64,000 bases of DNA from Cranoglanis bouderius. Taxonomy: Eukaryota > Chordata > Actinopteri > Siluriformes > Cranoglanididae. Positions 33,891-46,049 of this stretch are shown here, piece by piece (within the stretch, counting starts at the first letter, position 1; each line of letters begins with the position of its first letter). Location: the NCBI GenBank assembly GCA_023630585.1, contig CM042562.1:6964684-7028683 (forward strand), in the 5' to 3' direction. The notes beneath the pieces are model-generated. The model was given only the letters and a program-made list of their open reading frames with translations. It made no database searches and was not told where the DNA came from. The position numbers and the translations under genes are program-made.

Positions 33891-34305
33891 ACTGTATATA
33901 GTTAATATATATTATGTATATATGCACATACACTCTAGCTCCAAAACCTATTTATACAAGGGCTATGTAGTAAAGTAAGCTCTTTTCTGCCAATCGACAG
34001 TTTAGTGTTGATAGTAGTGGCTCTACTTTGCTTGATTCTGTATGTAGTAACATTGTGACATGACTGATAATGACACTTTCAGCAATGTGCTGCATTCCTT
34101 GACAAAAGGGAAATAGAACAATGTGCCCTGACTTGTTATTTATTAATTTATTTTCCACATACTCATAAATTACACCATACTTAAGTCTTACATGTACAAA
34201 AATACAGCCAGTGATATATAACACATATTAACTTATAAATTGAATATGATATTCATTGTACTTTTAGCTTAATAAGATTTGTAAGACAGTTGAAATAGTA
34301 TGTCT
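33889..34305. other. AT-rich non-coding stretch, nothing recognised
   Basis: No supportable feature. Confidence 0.5.
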
Positions 34306-34306
34306 T

Positions 34307-34494
34307 TACATTTACAGCATTTGGCAGACACTCTTATCCAGAGTGACTTACATTTATCTCATTTATACAGCTGAACAGTTGAGGATTAAGGGCCTTGCTT
34401 AAGGGTCCAACAGTGGCAGCTTGGTGGTGCTGGAGCTTGAACTCATGACCTTCTGAGCAGTAGACCAACGTCTTAACCAACGAGCTATCACTGG
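34307..34494 (-). repeat. tRNA-derived SINE, family S1
   Basis: On the minus strand the head reads GTGATAGCTCGTTGGTTAAG (tRNA A box), with GAGTTCAAGCTCC (B box) about 40 bases on. The body contains CCTTAAGCAAGGCCC. The tail is GTAAGTCACTCTGGATAAGA followed by a segment ending near 34307. This is the structure of a full-length tRNA SINE with a LINE-like tail, of the type called V-SINE or Mermaid in catfish; the name is from memory and unverified. Confidence 0.8.
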
Positions 34495-34794
34495 TACCAC
34501 TGTCTTTGTATTACTTATGGGGGAAAAAACATCAGCTTAATATATCAATATCAATTTTTTTCTATTTCGTCTACATTTTTTCATTACTTCTTTTGTACGC
34601 TGTTTTGGCTGACCAATGGCTTTCATGTAATCCAATATCACCCAAAACCTTGACTTGCTATGCCCCAGGTTATATGTTCCCATTGTATCTGCTGATCTGG
34701 GCGTATAATGTTTCCTTATCTCAGGATCGACAAGGCAGAGGGGAAAAAAATAGAAAAGAAAGGCGATGAAATAAACAAAGAGTACAAAATGGGA
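34495..34794. other. Non-coding stretch, nothing recognised
   Basis: AT-rich; no gene or repeat boundary. Confidence 0.45.
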
Positions 34795-34995
34795 TGCAGT
34801 GGCCTCGGTGCAGTGCCGATGACACCTCTCGGAAACATTTCATTCATCAGAGAGGAGGGGGCTTGAGCCTTTGGAAATTACTGCAGATAAAGGACACACC
34901 CTGATGAATTGAATTGTGAGGAGAATGGATTTGAATTCCCCACCTGGTGATCTGTGCCTTATGGAAGGCCTTCTTTCAGCCTCTGGTTACTGTTC
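34795..34995. promoter_or_regulatory. Candidate conserved noncoding element
   Basis: It is less AT-rich than its neighbours and free of repeats. Candidate motifs include CTTTGGAAATTACTGC, CAGATAAAGG, GATGAATTGAATTG and CACCTGGTG (an E-box-like palindrome). Function is inferred from composition only. Confidence 0.25.
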
Positions 34996-35230
34996 TGCTT
35001 TCAAACTGCTGTCACCAGCCTCCATGCCTGCATGCACCTAGAGCTCAACCACTGCTAAGCCTTCTGTGTAATGAGTCAGTTACATCAGCACACCAGCACC
35101 ATTCACAGCCATGTACACATCAGGGCCCCATTTGACCTTTTTATATTAAAATGATAATCAAATAAATCTGTGTACAAAAAACAGTGTAGAACAAATAAAA
35201 ACCTTTTTTATTATAAGTATATTATTATGT
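34996..35230. other. Non-coding stretch, nothing recognised
   Basis: Complex sequence to about 35130, then AT-rich up to the transposon. Confidence 0.45.
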
Positions 35231-35231
35231 A

Positions 35232-36637
35232 GTCCCCTCTGAAACTATTGGAAAGGCAAGGCCAATTTATTTTTTTGTGCTATACACCAAATACATTTGG
35301 GTATGAGATCAAAAGATGGATATGAGATGAGAGTTTAGAATTTCAGCTTTTATTACTTGGTATTACTATATCTAGATGTGTTAAACAACATAAAACATTT
35401 TGTATTAGTCCACCCAATTTTTACGCAAGTAGGTACAGATAAGTCTTGAACAGGTAAGTCTTGTAGTAATTTAAAGCACTTAATATTTGGTTGCATATCC
35501 CTTGCTCACTGACATCACCAAATTGTTAGTTTCTTATTTTGTGATGCTTTTCCAGGCTTTTACTGCAGTCTGTTTTAGTTGTTGTTTGTTTTGGGTGGTT
35601 TCTCCCTTCAGTCTCCTCTTCAGGAGGCGAAATGTGCAATTGGGTTAAGGTCTGGTGCTTGACTTGACCAGTCTAAAACCTTCACTATTGTCCCTGATAA
35701 AGTCCTTTGTTGAGTTGGCAGTGTGTTTGGATCATTGTCTCACTGCATGGTAAAGTTTACTTTATCCCGATTACCTTGGACCTGATAAAGGTGGATGCAT
35801 TTCTCTGTAAATTGACAGACAAAATGTTCCTGTAAACTTCTGAGTTAATTCTGCTGCTACCATCATGAGTTACAGGATCAATAAAGATTAGTGAGCCTGT
35901 TCTAGAAGCATCCATGCAAGCCCAAGCTATGACACTACCTCCACCATGTTTCACAGATGTGCTTGTATGTTTAGGATCATGAGCAGATGCTTTATTTCTC
36001 CACACTAATTGTGCCTTTCCATCACTTTGGTAGCAGTTACTCTTGGTTCCAGAAATTTTGTGGCTCAGCTCTGTATTTCTTTGCAAATTCCAATCTGGTC
36101 TTCTGATACTTACTGCTGATGAGTGGTTTGCATCTTGTGGTATGGCCTCTATATTTATCCTCTCAAAGTGTTCTTTGAATGGTGGATTGTGATACCTTCA
36201 CCCCTGCCCTGTGAAGGTTGTTGGTGATGTCACTGACTGTTGTTTTTGAGTTTTTCTTCACAGCTATCACATTGTTTCTGTCATCAGCTGTTGTTAATTT
36301 TCTTGGCTGACCCATTTGTTGTCTGTTGCTCAGTACATTATTCAGTACAGTATTTTTTGTGTAAACACTCAATCTAACAGGACACACCTGGGTAACAAGA
36401 AACACCTGTCAGTCACATGTTCCTGTATTTTTGTTCACCTACAAATTGGGTGGTCTGATAGAAAATGTGCTATGTTCTATGTCATTTCACAAGTCTGCAT
36501 ATAAATACCAAGAAATAAAAGATGAAATTCTAAACTCTCTTCTCATATTCACCTTTTGATCTTAAACCCAAATGTCTTCGGTCTAAAGTAAAAAGAAATG
36601 AATTGGCCTTGCTGTTCCAATAGGCTTGGAGGGGACT
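35232..36637 (-). mobile_element. Tc1-like transposon, family C
   Basis: The inverted ends AGTCCCCTCTGAAACTATTG (left) and the complement of GGAGGGGACT (right) frame about 1.4 kb with a minus-strand transposase pseudogene. A TA lies at the left edge. The right edge is imperfect. A deleted relative lies at 40178-41148, in the opposite orientation. Confidence 0.85.
35480..36405 (-). pseudogene. Tc1-like transposase, family C, broken
   Basis: Minus-strand pieces include GQPRKLTTADDRNNVIAVKK and a DNA-binding region SDITNNLHRAGVKVSQSTI (36163-36405). Then VKHGGGSVIAWACMDASRTG and SSRINSEVYRNILSVNLQRN (35757-36086) come from the catalytic core. The C-terminus (KGYATKY then the stop at 35480-35482) is recognisable. 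The parts expected to hold the second aspartate and the glutamate are missing or scrambled around 35600-35750, so it is inactive. I could not find a clean start codon. Confidence 0.8.
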
Positions 36638-36644
36638 TTATATT

Positions 36645-36915
36645 ATAGTCTGATCCTGAGCTCTGGTTACTGTCTGAGAGTTTTATGTGTTCTCCCCATG
36701 TGTGCATGGGTTTCCTCTGGGCTCTCTGGTTTATTTCCACTGTCCAAAAACATGGCAGTAGGTGGCTTGGCCAGTAGGTGGTATTTGCTCCTAGTTGTGA
36801 CTGGCTCACGTCCAGGGTGTATTCACACATCACTTTAAGTGTCCCCAGGATAAGCTCTGGATTCACCAAAATCCTGACCAGGATGAAGTGGTTAATGAAG
36901 AAGAATGACTGAATC
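36645..36915 (+). repeat. SINE-like tRNA-derived repeat, family S2
   Basis: The S2 blocks occur in order: GATCCTGAGCTCTGGTTACT, TGTTCTCCCCATGTGTGCAT, GGGTTTCCTCTGGG, CCAAAAACATGGCAGTAGGT, and a tail with ACCAGGATGAAGTGGTTAAT. The copy starts within eight bases of the family C transposon end, so one element may have landed in or beside the other. Confidence 0.75.
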
Positions 36916-37330
36916 AATTTAATTTATTTGTTAACCTTTTGAATATTAAAGTAATCGACACGTTCTTTAATTAGTGCTTATCAACTTCCTCAAGAGTCTT
37001 TTAAGTTCTACAGTTTCATCAACTGGGATAAAACCCAAGGAAGTAGACTGTTTTTCCTTTAGGCTCCTTTCATAACAGAAATATTTTGAATACGGAAATT
37101 AGGAGGTGAAGGAACAAAAATGTTCTGAGCATAAAACATACTTTTATTTGTGAATGTGAAAGGAATGCATAGTAACAGCAAAAAGAAAAAAACAACAAGA
37201 AGCATTGAGAAAGTAGGACTGATTTAATGAGCAGGGTGTTCAAGGAGGACAAAACAAATAAATAATTAAAATGAAAGTCAAATAGAAGCTGAGGTAGAGG
37301 CTTTTCTCATCTGTTTTTGCCTCTTGTACT
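36916..37330. other. AT-rich non-coding stretch, nothing recognised
   Basis: No gene or repeat boundary. Confidence 0.5.
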
Positions 37331-37560
37331 CAAAAACGTGACCAGGGAACAACACTCTGGTGACTTTTAGCAGCACCTAATCAGGGCTTGATTAAACATC
37401 TTTTCAGAGAGGTAGGGACTAGGGGAAGTCTCCTCAGAGCTGGCCTGCCCTGCCAGGAGAGAAGTTAGGTAGAGAACTTTTTAACATGCCAGTCAGACCA
37501 TTGTTCTATCATGTCCCCAGCTAAGAGCAGCAAACAACTCTCACTGCCACACTGGAGTGC
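37330..37560. promoter_or_regulatory. Candidate conserved noncoding element
   Basis: A repeat-free, more G+C-rich block with motifs such as CACCTAATCAG, GCTTGATTAAAC and AGCAAACAA (forkhead-like). It has no open frame of note. This is an inference from composition and motif density. Confidence 0.25.
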
Positions 37561-38218
<658 letters not shown>

Positions 38219-38260
38219 ATTTGTATTTCACTCTCTTTTTTTTTCACTCTCTTTTTTTTG

Positions 38261-38320
38261 GAATTGCCCAAAGATTCAATTGAATTGTCCAAAGGTTCAA
38301 TTGAATTGTCCAAAGGTTCA
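38261..38320. repeat. Tandem array of three 21-bp units
   Basis: GAATTGTCCAAAGGTTCAAT plus T occurs as a variant at 38261-38281, exactly at 38282-38302, and without its last bases at 38303-38320. Just before it, TTTCACTCTCTTTTTTTT is also duplicated. Confidence 0.9.
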
Positions 38321-38884
38321 CCCATAGCATATCACTATATTAATCAATTTTAACGTATTACATTTTTTTCATCCTTGCAAAAATAGCAATTGATTTAGCT
38401 GTCCTTGGAGTTTTGAGCTACACCACCAAATTGGAAAATAATTAGCGCATGACTGCATTTTATTCCGAGAGCACTCATCTAAAGAACCTTGCAATTCATT
38501 ATTTCATCAGTTTATTATCACATAGAAACCCAATGATTTTGCTATTGTTTGACTTCATGCAGTCAGTAAAATGTGTAGAGAGATTTGTCTTCCTTTAATG
38601 GTTAATCATATAACTGTTCACACAGTAATGTTGGAAGGTACTCCTGATTATGAACTGGTGAGATGGATAACTGCCCATGTTAGTAGGTTCCACAATGAGT
38701 TTTGGCCTGATGAAGTTTGTTCACTATCTTCGCTTTCTAACTGTGAATCCTGTAATTGTACAGATATCTCAAGCAAAACAGGCCTTTACATGTCAGTAAA
38801 ATTAACTGTAATTCAAAGGAAATTAAAGCTGTTTTTGAGAAGGTTCAAATACTGCCCCTGGCTTGCTTTAGGTGTCTTCAAGAC
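38321..38884. other. AT-rich non-coding stretch, nothing recognised
   Basis: No supportable feature. Confidence 0.5.
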
Positions 38885-39200
38885 AGGTGGCATTGAAGTG
38901 CAGTGGGTAGTATTGCTGCTGCACAGTTTGATCCTGAGTTCTGTGTGGAGTGTCATTTTTTTACTGTGTTTGACTGGGTGTCATCTGGGTTGTCCCACCT
39001 TGGAAAAACAATGCCAGTAGGTGGACTGATAACTCTAAATTGGCCCTAGGTGTGAATGTGTGTGTGCGCCTGATGCCCTGCAATGGACTGGCATCCTACC
39101 CAGGGAGTATTCCAGCCTCAGACTCACTGTTCCCAGGACTGGCTCCAGATCCACTGCACCCTGACCAGGATAAAACATTTACTGAAGATGAATGAATGCC
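38885..39200 (+). repeat. SINE-like tRNA-derived repeat, family S2, nearly complete
   Basis: The head GAAGTGCAGTGGGTAGTATT (A-box-like) and CAGTTTGATCCTGAG (B-box-like) come first. Then follow TAGGTGTGAATGTGTGTGTG, GATGCCCTGCAATGGACTGG and a tail with CCAGGATAAAACATTTACTG and GATGAATGAATG. This is the most complete S2 copy together with 61737. Confidence 0.8.
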
Positions 39201-39204
39201 TTTT

Positions 39205-40175
39205 AAAGACTTAACAAGATTCAACTATAAACAGCAAGAAGTGAAAAGTATAACAGCAATATCTAAGGCAATTTCTACAGTAAATAAGGCTAATATTTTA
39301 TGTCAGACTAGATCAGACCTCTCTTATTTAAGTGAATGCAAAGGATTTATCCTTACCTAGTGTGAAAAATGATATTCAATTCCTTATGCCTTTTGAACAT
39401 GACAGCATTGTATGGTGTCAATTTATGGTCACGATTTCATTAACTGGACAAAGATGTTCTAGCTGAAAATGTCTGGCATGCATAAGTGGTGTTCTTGTGC
39501 TACAGGAGAAAATGCAGTCAGGGTATGACATTGCTCTGGGCCTTTTATTCTCCTTGTTATGGTGTTAAACTATTTCATTTATTCGGTGTGAATCTTGCTG
39601 AGCGCTCACTTTGAGCTCATTCTTTGTATCAGAGGGAAAGAGAAGTCCGCACAGGAGGGATACAATGAAATTGCATAAATGTACTTGCATGCCAGAATCT
39701 AATTTATTTCTCTTGTTTATTATTGAAAGACAGTCATTATGAAATGTAGAGCTTTGGTACAGTCTGAATAGGAAGGGTTGTTTTGGGGTCCTTAATTCGA
39801 TGATTACCACTTTATTCAATTTTGAGCTGGTTAGAGGGGGAAAGAAACAGAATTGTAATTGACAGATTATTATAGTTCCCAATACTAATATGCTGATGGC
39901 TGCTTGCAGGTTGTTGTTGTGGTGGCTTCTTTACCTCAGGTATAGAAATAGAGCAGAATGAACATTAGTAGATATTATGTTCTTTCTTCTTAGGTTGTGC
40001 ATCTGCAATAAACTGATTTTTTATTTTAACAAACTTTTTAGTGTATATAGATTCCCTTTAATCAGGAGAATTCCTGCCATGATTCCAGTCACATGAAAAT
40101 GCTGTGACAGGCAGTAAAGTGTATCAACAACTTAAAAGCCAAAAACAAAAGTGTTTTGGTAATTATTCAGAAGTA
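39205..40175. other. AT-rich non-coding stretch, nothing recognised
   Basis: No supportable feature. Confidence 0.5.
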
Positions 40176-40177
40176 TA

Positions 40178-41148
40178 CATTCCCCTCTGAAACTATTGGA
40201 ACACCAGGGCTAATTCTTCTGTTTTTGCTATACACTAAAGAAATTTGGGTTTGAGATCAAAATATTAATATGAGAAGATCAGAATTTCAGTTTTCATTTC
40301 CAGTTTTCACTTAGAACATGGCACCTTTTGTTTTAACCCACCCATTCATCAAGTGATTAAAAATAAATTAGATTGATTGTTTAAACAATTAATAGCTCTG
40401 AATGTCTACTCTTGGTTTGAGCCCTGGGTTTTGCCTATGAAGACTGCATTTTTTGTTAAAAAGGATAAACCAACATGATGACCATGTTGCATGTCTGCTT
40501 CTGTAATGGGCTCACTAATTCAGAAGTCCACAGAAACATTCTGTCTGTCAATTTACAGACAAATCCATACAATCTAATTGGGAGGAACTTCAACATACAG
40601 CAAGACAATGACCCCAAAACACAAAGGAAACAGCAACAAGGACTGTTGCCAACACCACAAAATAATTCATTAGGGGAAAAGGGTGGAAAGTTTAGACTGG
40701 CCAAGTCAATCATCAGACTTTAAGTCAATTGAGCATGCATCCTGAAGAGGAGACTGAAGGGAGAAACCCCCCCAAAACAAACACCAACTGAAAAACATCC
40801 CCTGAAAAGCATCACAAAAGAAGAATTCAACAGTTTGGTGATGTCAGTTGGTCACTGGCTTGATGCAGTTATTACAAGCAAGGGATATGCAATCAAATAG
40901 TAAGTGTTATTTACTTTCATTTATTTTAAGTCTATCTGTTCCTATATTTTTGCTCACAGGAAATTTGAGTGGTCTGCTACTAAAGATGCCATGTTTTAGG
41001 TTGTTTAACACATCTATATGTAAATATCAGGAAATGAAATTATGATCTATCGTCTCCTTCATCTTTTGATCTCAAACCAAATGTCTGCATTTCATAGTAA
41101 AAACAAAAGAATGGGCCTTGTCGTTCCAATACTTTTGGAGGGGACTCC
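40178..41148 (+). mobile_element. Tc1-like transposon, family C, internally deleted
   Basis: The inverted ends (TCCCCTCTGAAACTATTGG at the left, a complement ending CCAATACTTTTGGAGGGGAC on the right) match the element at 35232-36637. The length is about 970 bp, some 400 bp shorter. It is in plus orientation, so opposite to the other copy. Confidence 0.85.
40505..40900 (+). pseudogene. Tc1-like transposase fragment, family C
   Basis: The plus-strand frame reads TNSEVHRNILSVNLQTNPYN, then NIQQDNDPK with the second catalytic aspartate near 40597-40620. The C-terminal part (KGYAIK and a stop at 40898-40900) follows in shifted frames. The DNA-binding half and the first aspartate are gone. Confidence 0.8.
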
Positions 41149-41149
41149 A

Positions 41150-44100
41150 TAGCGATAGGGATTATGTACTTGATACAAAAGCAATGATGACTCTGGAAAA
41201 TTCCACTTAGTTTGACCTGCTACTAGTTGCCAAAGCACAGGCCGAGCCGGATATGCTGGTGAACAAGCTTTGCCAGATGGTAAGTGCTGATAGAAAAGGA
41301 AAAGTTCCTGAATTTTGATCTTGTTTACTATGACTAATTCTACACCACAGCAAGTAGAAAATAGAAAATAACACACAACAGTAAAGTGATTAGAAAATTT
41401 TATAAGGAAGCTGGAAATAATATATAGTATAAGCTGGTAAAGATGGTCTTTGACCAGCTTAACTTGTGTTTTGGCAGTTTTTATCAGGTAAGACTAAGCT
41501 GGATGTTTTTTAGCAGGCCCAGGTGCCCTTAAAGATCAGGGGTTTATTTGTGCTCCTGTGTGTACTTGAGTTTGTCTAAATATACAATGCCTTTGTCAGA
41601 GCAAAACAGTCGGTGTTTGTCTCCAGGTGATTGTCAGAAGCATTGATCAATGAGGATGTGAAGTGGCTTATCTCTGGAGTTGTGTGTCAATATCATCACC
41701 ATCTCTGTAAGCCCTCTGATAAACAATGTTTCAGGAAACACGCAGATACTGATAATAAGTGGCATTTGGTGACATCTCACTTCTCCTTTCTAGGACGTGT
41801 TTAACCTATAGAATTGTTTATCTGGGGGAGACAGGTTCTTTGTAGCAATAGTTTGTAGCAAATGCATTCTTATGAGATGACTGGTACATATTGATGATTA
41901 TGTAAACAAGTATAGATAAACTAGTAAGTTACATGGTACTGATTTCAATAATTTTATTTTATGGTGCTTTTTTCTGAGAGAAACACATTTGCATGTTTGG
42001 AAATCAACAGGAGTCAAGCTTTTTTTTTGTCAATTTTGTCACTTTTCTATGCATAAACAAAATTATGATGCCAATTTTTATGATGAGTCTTATTTAGATA
42101 ACCAACAGGGGTATTGCAAAAAAAAACTATTTACACACGCCTGTGTTGTATAAGATTTAATGTAGTGTGAAATTAAAAAGCTCACCAAAAACATTCCCAA
42201 CATGTAAAAGCAGCATGCTACCCATTCATGATATTTATGCTTGGCTACTAAAAGGCATATCCATCGCAAAAATGCATTACTGTCCAAATCAGTTATGAAA
42301 GACAAGTTGTTAGGAAGGAAATAAAAAGTCTAGCAGTAAGATCAGAGGCAGTCATTGCTGTTCTGGAACTCTCTTTGCTTAAAACTGATCCTAGTCCTAG
42401 CATGTGGCATATTTGTGCCATTTTAAATGGATGTTAAACTCTGTAGACAGATTACAACACTGTGGGTTTCTTATCTAGAAATAAAATTATTGGACACATC
42501 GACAGAATATAAATAGGAACTCCTGTTCTGTAGCAAGACAGCCTTTATACTGAATTACTTATATATGTATATCAATACTCCTGTAGCACTGTAAAAGTTC
42601 AGGGGCAGATATTTGTGTCAGAACTCTAATCTAATTTGATCCAAGCTATTTTCAGATGACAAATGAAAAATGTTTGAGAAATCATTTTTAAATGAATAAT
42701 GAAATCTCTGACCTGGGCATAAACCTGCCTGCTATCTTCACATAGAATTCATATTACCAGAATCTAAAATGAATAATCAGTTATTATGTACACCTTTGGC
42801 TGAAAAAGGTATATTAAAATGTAGTGTTCCTTACACATTTTGCTTAAACAAATGAAAGTTAAACAAAAGTTTGTATTAACTAGCAACTATTAACTATTAA
42901 CTAGCAACTGATGTGGACAATTGTTGCAATATATGGTCAGTGGACTGCATGAGCATCAACTTAATCTGTCACTCAGATCCCTTTGCATTCTGCAGATATC
43001 TCTCCTTCACTAATATGAGAAAGTTTCATAATTGGGTATTTCCACTGTATGTGAGTGATGTCATACAACGACCAGGTTATTTTGTGCTTAGGATTCTGGG
43101 CAGCCATTTGTCATTGTGAGTTATGCTGCTATAATTGCACTGTGCCTCTGGGCAAGACCTTGGGGATCATGGCCTTGTCAAGGTGCATTCATGGCAGGTT
43201 ACGTTGCTTTGCCTTTATTGATCAGGTGCAGGATGAAAATCTGGCAGAGCACAGGATCTGCCAGTTGAAATTTTAATACTAGCTTTACTATGAATAAGGA
43301 TATAATATGCAATAAAGGCCTCGATTATATTGCCCTCTTCTGCTTTAGACATTAGTGATGCTTGAAGGGCCGAGTTTTTAAAAGTTTGTATTTTTAGAAA
43401 CTTCTTATCTACATCTTATGTTTGAGCATATTGTGAACAAAAATATAACTGCTTGTGAACAAAGCCAAGAAAATACTGTGCAAGAAATTTCGCTTGAATT
43501 CAGTCAGCTCCTGCTGTAGTCCTGCCCACGCCTACACACCTACTAATACATGCAGGCACACTAGTATCCACCCTTGTCTAAGCTTATTTGGATCTCTGCT
43601 TAGGAGCTGTATGAATTTTGTTTTCATCTCCTGGATCCATTTAGGTCTGTTATCAATTAGAAGCATTGATCAAACCAGCTTCGCTGCAGGTAATGTTCAG
43701 CAGTCTTCTGTCAATGTCTCGTTTTAAAGTCCTGGGAGGAGAAAATAAAAATCAATAGCATGCTTTCATGTGCAATAAAACTGGTTGTTTTGTAGGAAAA
43801 TGGCTCAGTAATCAAGCGGTGTTAAACAGATGATGCTTATACCAACTGAACATGGATCATGAGGGCATTAAGTGTCCATTGTTGGACATTAATCAGAAGA
43901 AAATATGGTGTGATTCTTTTAGGATATGTACCATATGGCTTTTTTTTTTCTTTTTTTTTTTTTTAAACAAATTAAGAATATTTGTTGATATGTAAAAATG
44001 TAAACTATGTACCCATATGCCTATTTTGTAAATTGTTTTAACATTGCTATCAACATCTGATATGGAAATATTGATTGACCTCAATAAACTCAGTATTAAT

Positions 44101-44435
44101 GGTTCAATCGCAATGTATGTTTTCTTTATACAAAAGAACTGAGTGCCCTCAAACTGAGCACTGTAGATAATTTGTGATGTCACATCTTCGTAGACATGCT
44201 TCCATAATATGCATGTCCTTTTCTCCTAATTTTTAGTAGATTTGCAGTTACAGACTAGCATGCCTGAGTGAAAATAGGAGATTGCTAATACAGGCCACGA
44301 TGCTCACAGGTCAGTTATAGATGAGATAATATATTTGTGGTGGGATGGTAATCATTCTGCATACCCAAGCTGCTGAAAAAGACCTGCCAGAAAGTTGAAA
44401 TCACAAAAATGGAGCGCTCATTGATCTGCTATGCT
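41150..44435. other. AT-rich non-coding stretch, nothing firmly recognised
   Basis: At 41400-41520 the motif AAGCTGG and its complement CCAGCTT recur in opposite orientation (about 41409, 41430, 41455, 41498), in a pattern seen in some fish repeats, but the boundaries are unclear. At 42885-42910 the words AACTATTAACTA and CTAGCAACT recur. No gene is seen. A T-run lies at 43939-43964. Confidence 0.4.
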
Positions 44436-44439
44436 AATA

Positions 44440-44945
44440 GTGATAGAGCAGTGTTCTGCAGCTAAGCGGAGAATGTGTTTGTGACACACCTGACCAGAGC
44501 ATGTTGACCAGACCTGACAGCGCTCGTTACCCTGTCTGCTCATGCCTGTGTGTCCTTTACAAAGCCCAGTGCTGCTGAAGTTCCTGTCATTCGCCCATCC
44601 TGGAGGAGATTAACAGCTTGTCACACTCCCCCCACAGCTAAAAATATTCTGTCTGCACTGCTGGAGGGCTGGCCAAGCGGAACGGGCTGACGGCTTGCCT
44701 CCTGTCTTGCTCTGATCGTCCCTCTATGTCCCAAACAGCCAGAGCTGTCCCATCTTGCCTAACGTGACCTTTAGCTAGGCGTCTGCCCGCACACTGGGCC
44801 TGTCTGTCCACTGCTGCTTGGCTGTCAGATCCTCGTGTGTCGTTCTTCTCTTCCACTGAGAGCCGCCGGTCATGCTGCTCCTCTGCAACAACCTCTGACC
44901 TGTTTCTGTCTGTGGTGGGCTTGGAGAGACAGACCACATCAATAT
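44440..44945. promoter_or_regulatory. Candidate conserved noncoding element or old exon
   Basis: This block is distinctly richer in G+C than its flanks, without repeats, with CpG pairs around 44680-44880. A 99-codon minus-strand frame (44638-44937) exists but has no recognisable family and an unusually basic composition. It may be chance in GC-rich DNA. Confidence 0.25.
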
Positions 44946-45225
44946 CTTGTATGTAAATCTAAAGATGCATTAATTTTTTTTTTTTAAATCAATATGATCA
45001 ATAAATAAGCTTCAAAGTTAAATAAGTTTCAAAAGCAGTGTTTAGACATAGATTCAGATTTAGTTTCAGAAAGTTTAGTTTATGATCATTAACACTTTTT
45101 TTTAGTATTGGACCTTTAAATAATAATTGTCAGTGTTAATCAAGTGGAAAAGGGTTTTTTTTTTTTGTATTGGTCTCACTTTTAATGGAAGGATTCTATT
45201 TCTGGACATATAAAGCTTAAGTTTA
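44946..45225. other. AT-rich non-coding stretch
   Basis: No supportable feature; a T-run lies at 45155-45165. Confidence 0.45.
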
Positions 45226-45226
45226 T

Positions 45227-45560
45227 TCTGGGTCCATCCATCCATTTTCTGTACCGCTTATCCTACACAGAGTCGTGGGTAGCTTGGAGTCTATCCCAGG
45301 GGACTCGGGGCACAGGGCTGGGGACACCCTGGACAGGGTGACAACCCATTGCAGAGCACAATCTCACACAAACTATGGACAATTAAAGGATGCCAATCAG
45401 CCTACAGTGCATGTTTTTGGACTGGGGGAGGAAACCAGAGTGTCTGGAGAAAACCCCGAGGCACGGGGAGAACATGCAAGCTCCGTGCACACAGGGCAGA
45501 GGAGGGAATCAAACCCCTGACCTCGGTGGTGTGAGGCAAACGTGCCAACCACTGTCCCCT
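45227..45560 (-). repeat. tRNA-derived SINE, third family (S3)
   Basis: On the minus strand the head has a TTGGCACGTTTGCCTCACAC region (A-box area) and GGGTTTGATTCCC (B box). The body has GTTTTCTCCAGACACTCTGG. The 3' end reads as the complement of CCATCCATCCATTTTCTGTA, which I recognise from many fish genomes. Length and structure are consistent with a full copy. Confidence 0.75.
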
Positions 45561-45768
45561 TATTCTGGGACTTATTGTGTTATTACATTATTTGAAACAT
45601 ATTCAGGTGCAAGTATTACATTTTATTATGTGACCTGAGATCTTGGCCTTCAAATCCCCCATTTAAAATCCAGACAAAAAGGGGAGAGTCGTCCTTTTGT
45701 TACTTCACTTATATTTCAAAACTGTGAAACTCAATACCACTTTGCATTCAACAGTCAAGCTCTGCACA

Positions 45769-45770
<2 letters not shown>
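45561..45770. other. Non-coding stretch, nothing recognised
   Basis: AT-rich. Confidence 0.45.

Positions 45771-45858
<88 letters not shown>
45771..45858. repeat. (TA)n microsatellite
   Basis: About 44 TA units. Confidence 0.95.
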
Positions 45859-45862
<4 letters not shown>

Positions 45863-46049
45863 ATTTGAAAACATATCTTTTTAATTTGCCATCTAATTAG
45901 ATATTGTTGTTAAATAAGTACTTCCTATGGTTGGTTTTGTTTTATTTTTTTTAAACTACTTTAAACCTCTTTGAATGATCTTATTCTTTTTAATTGAATA
46001 ATTTTGGTTCTATTTTACGTACATTTCATTTTATTCCATATTTGTGTCT

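Noticed and set aside
44638..44937. 99-codon basic minus-strand frame as a possible host exon.
   Set aside because: No recognised family and no convincing splice sites; kept only as part of a candidate conserved block.
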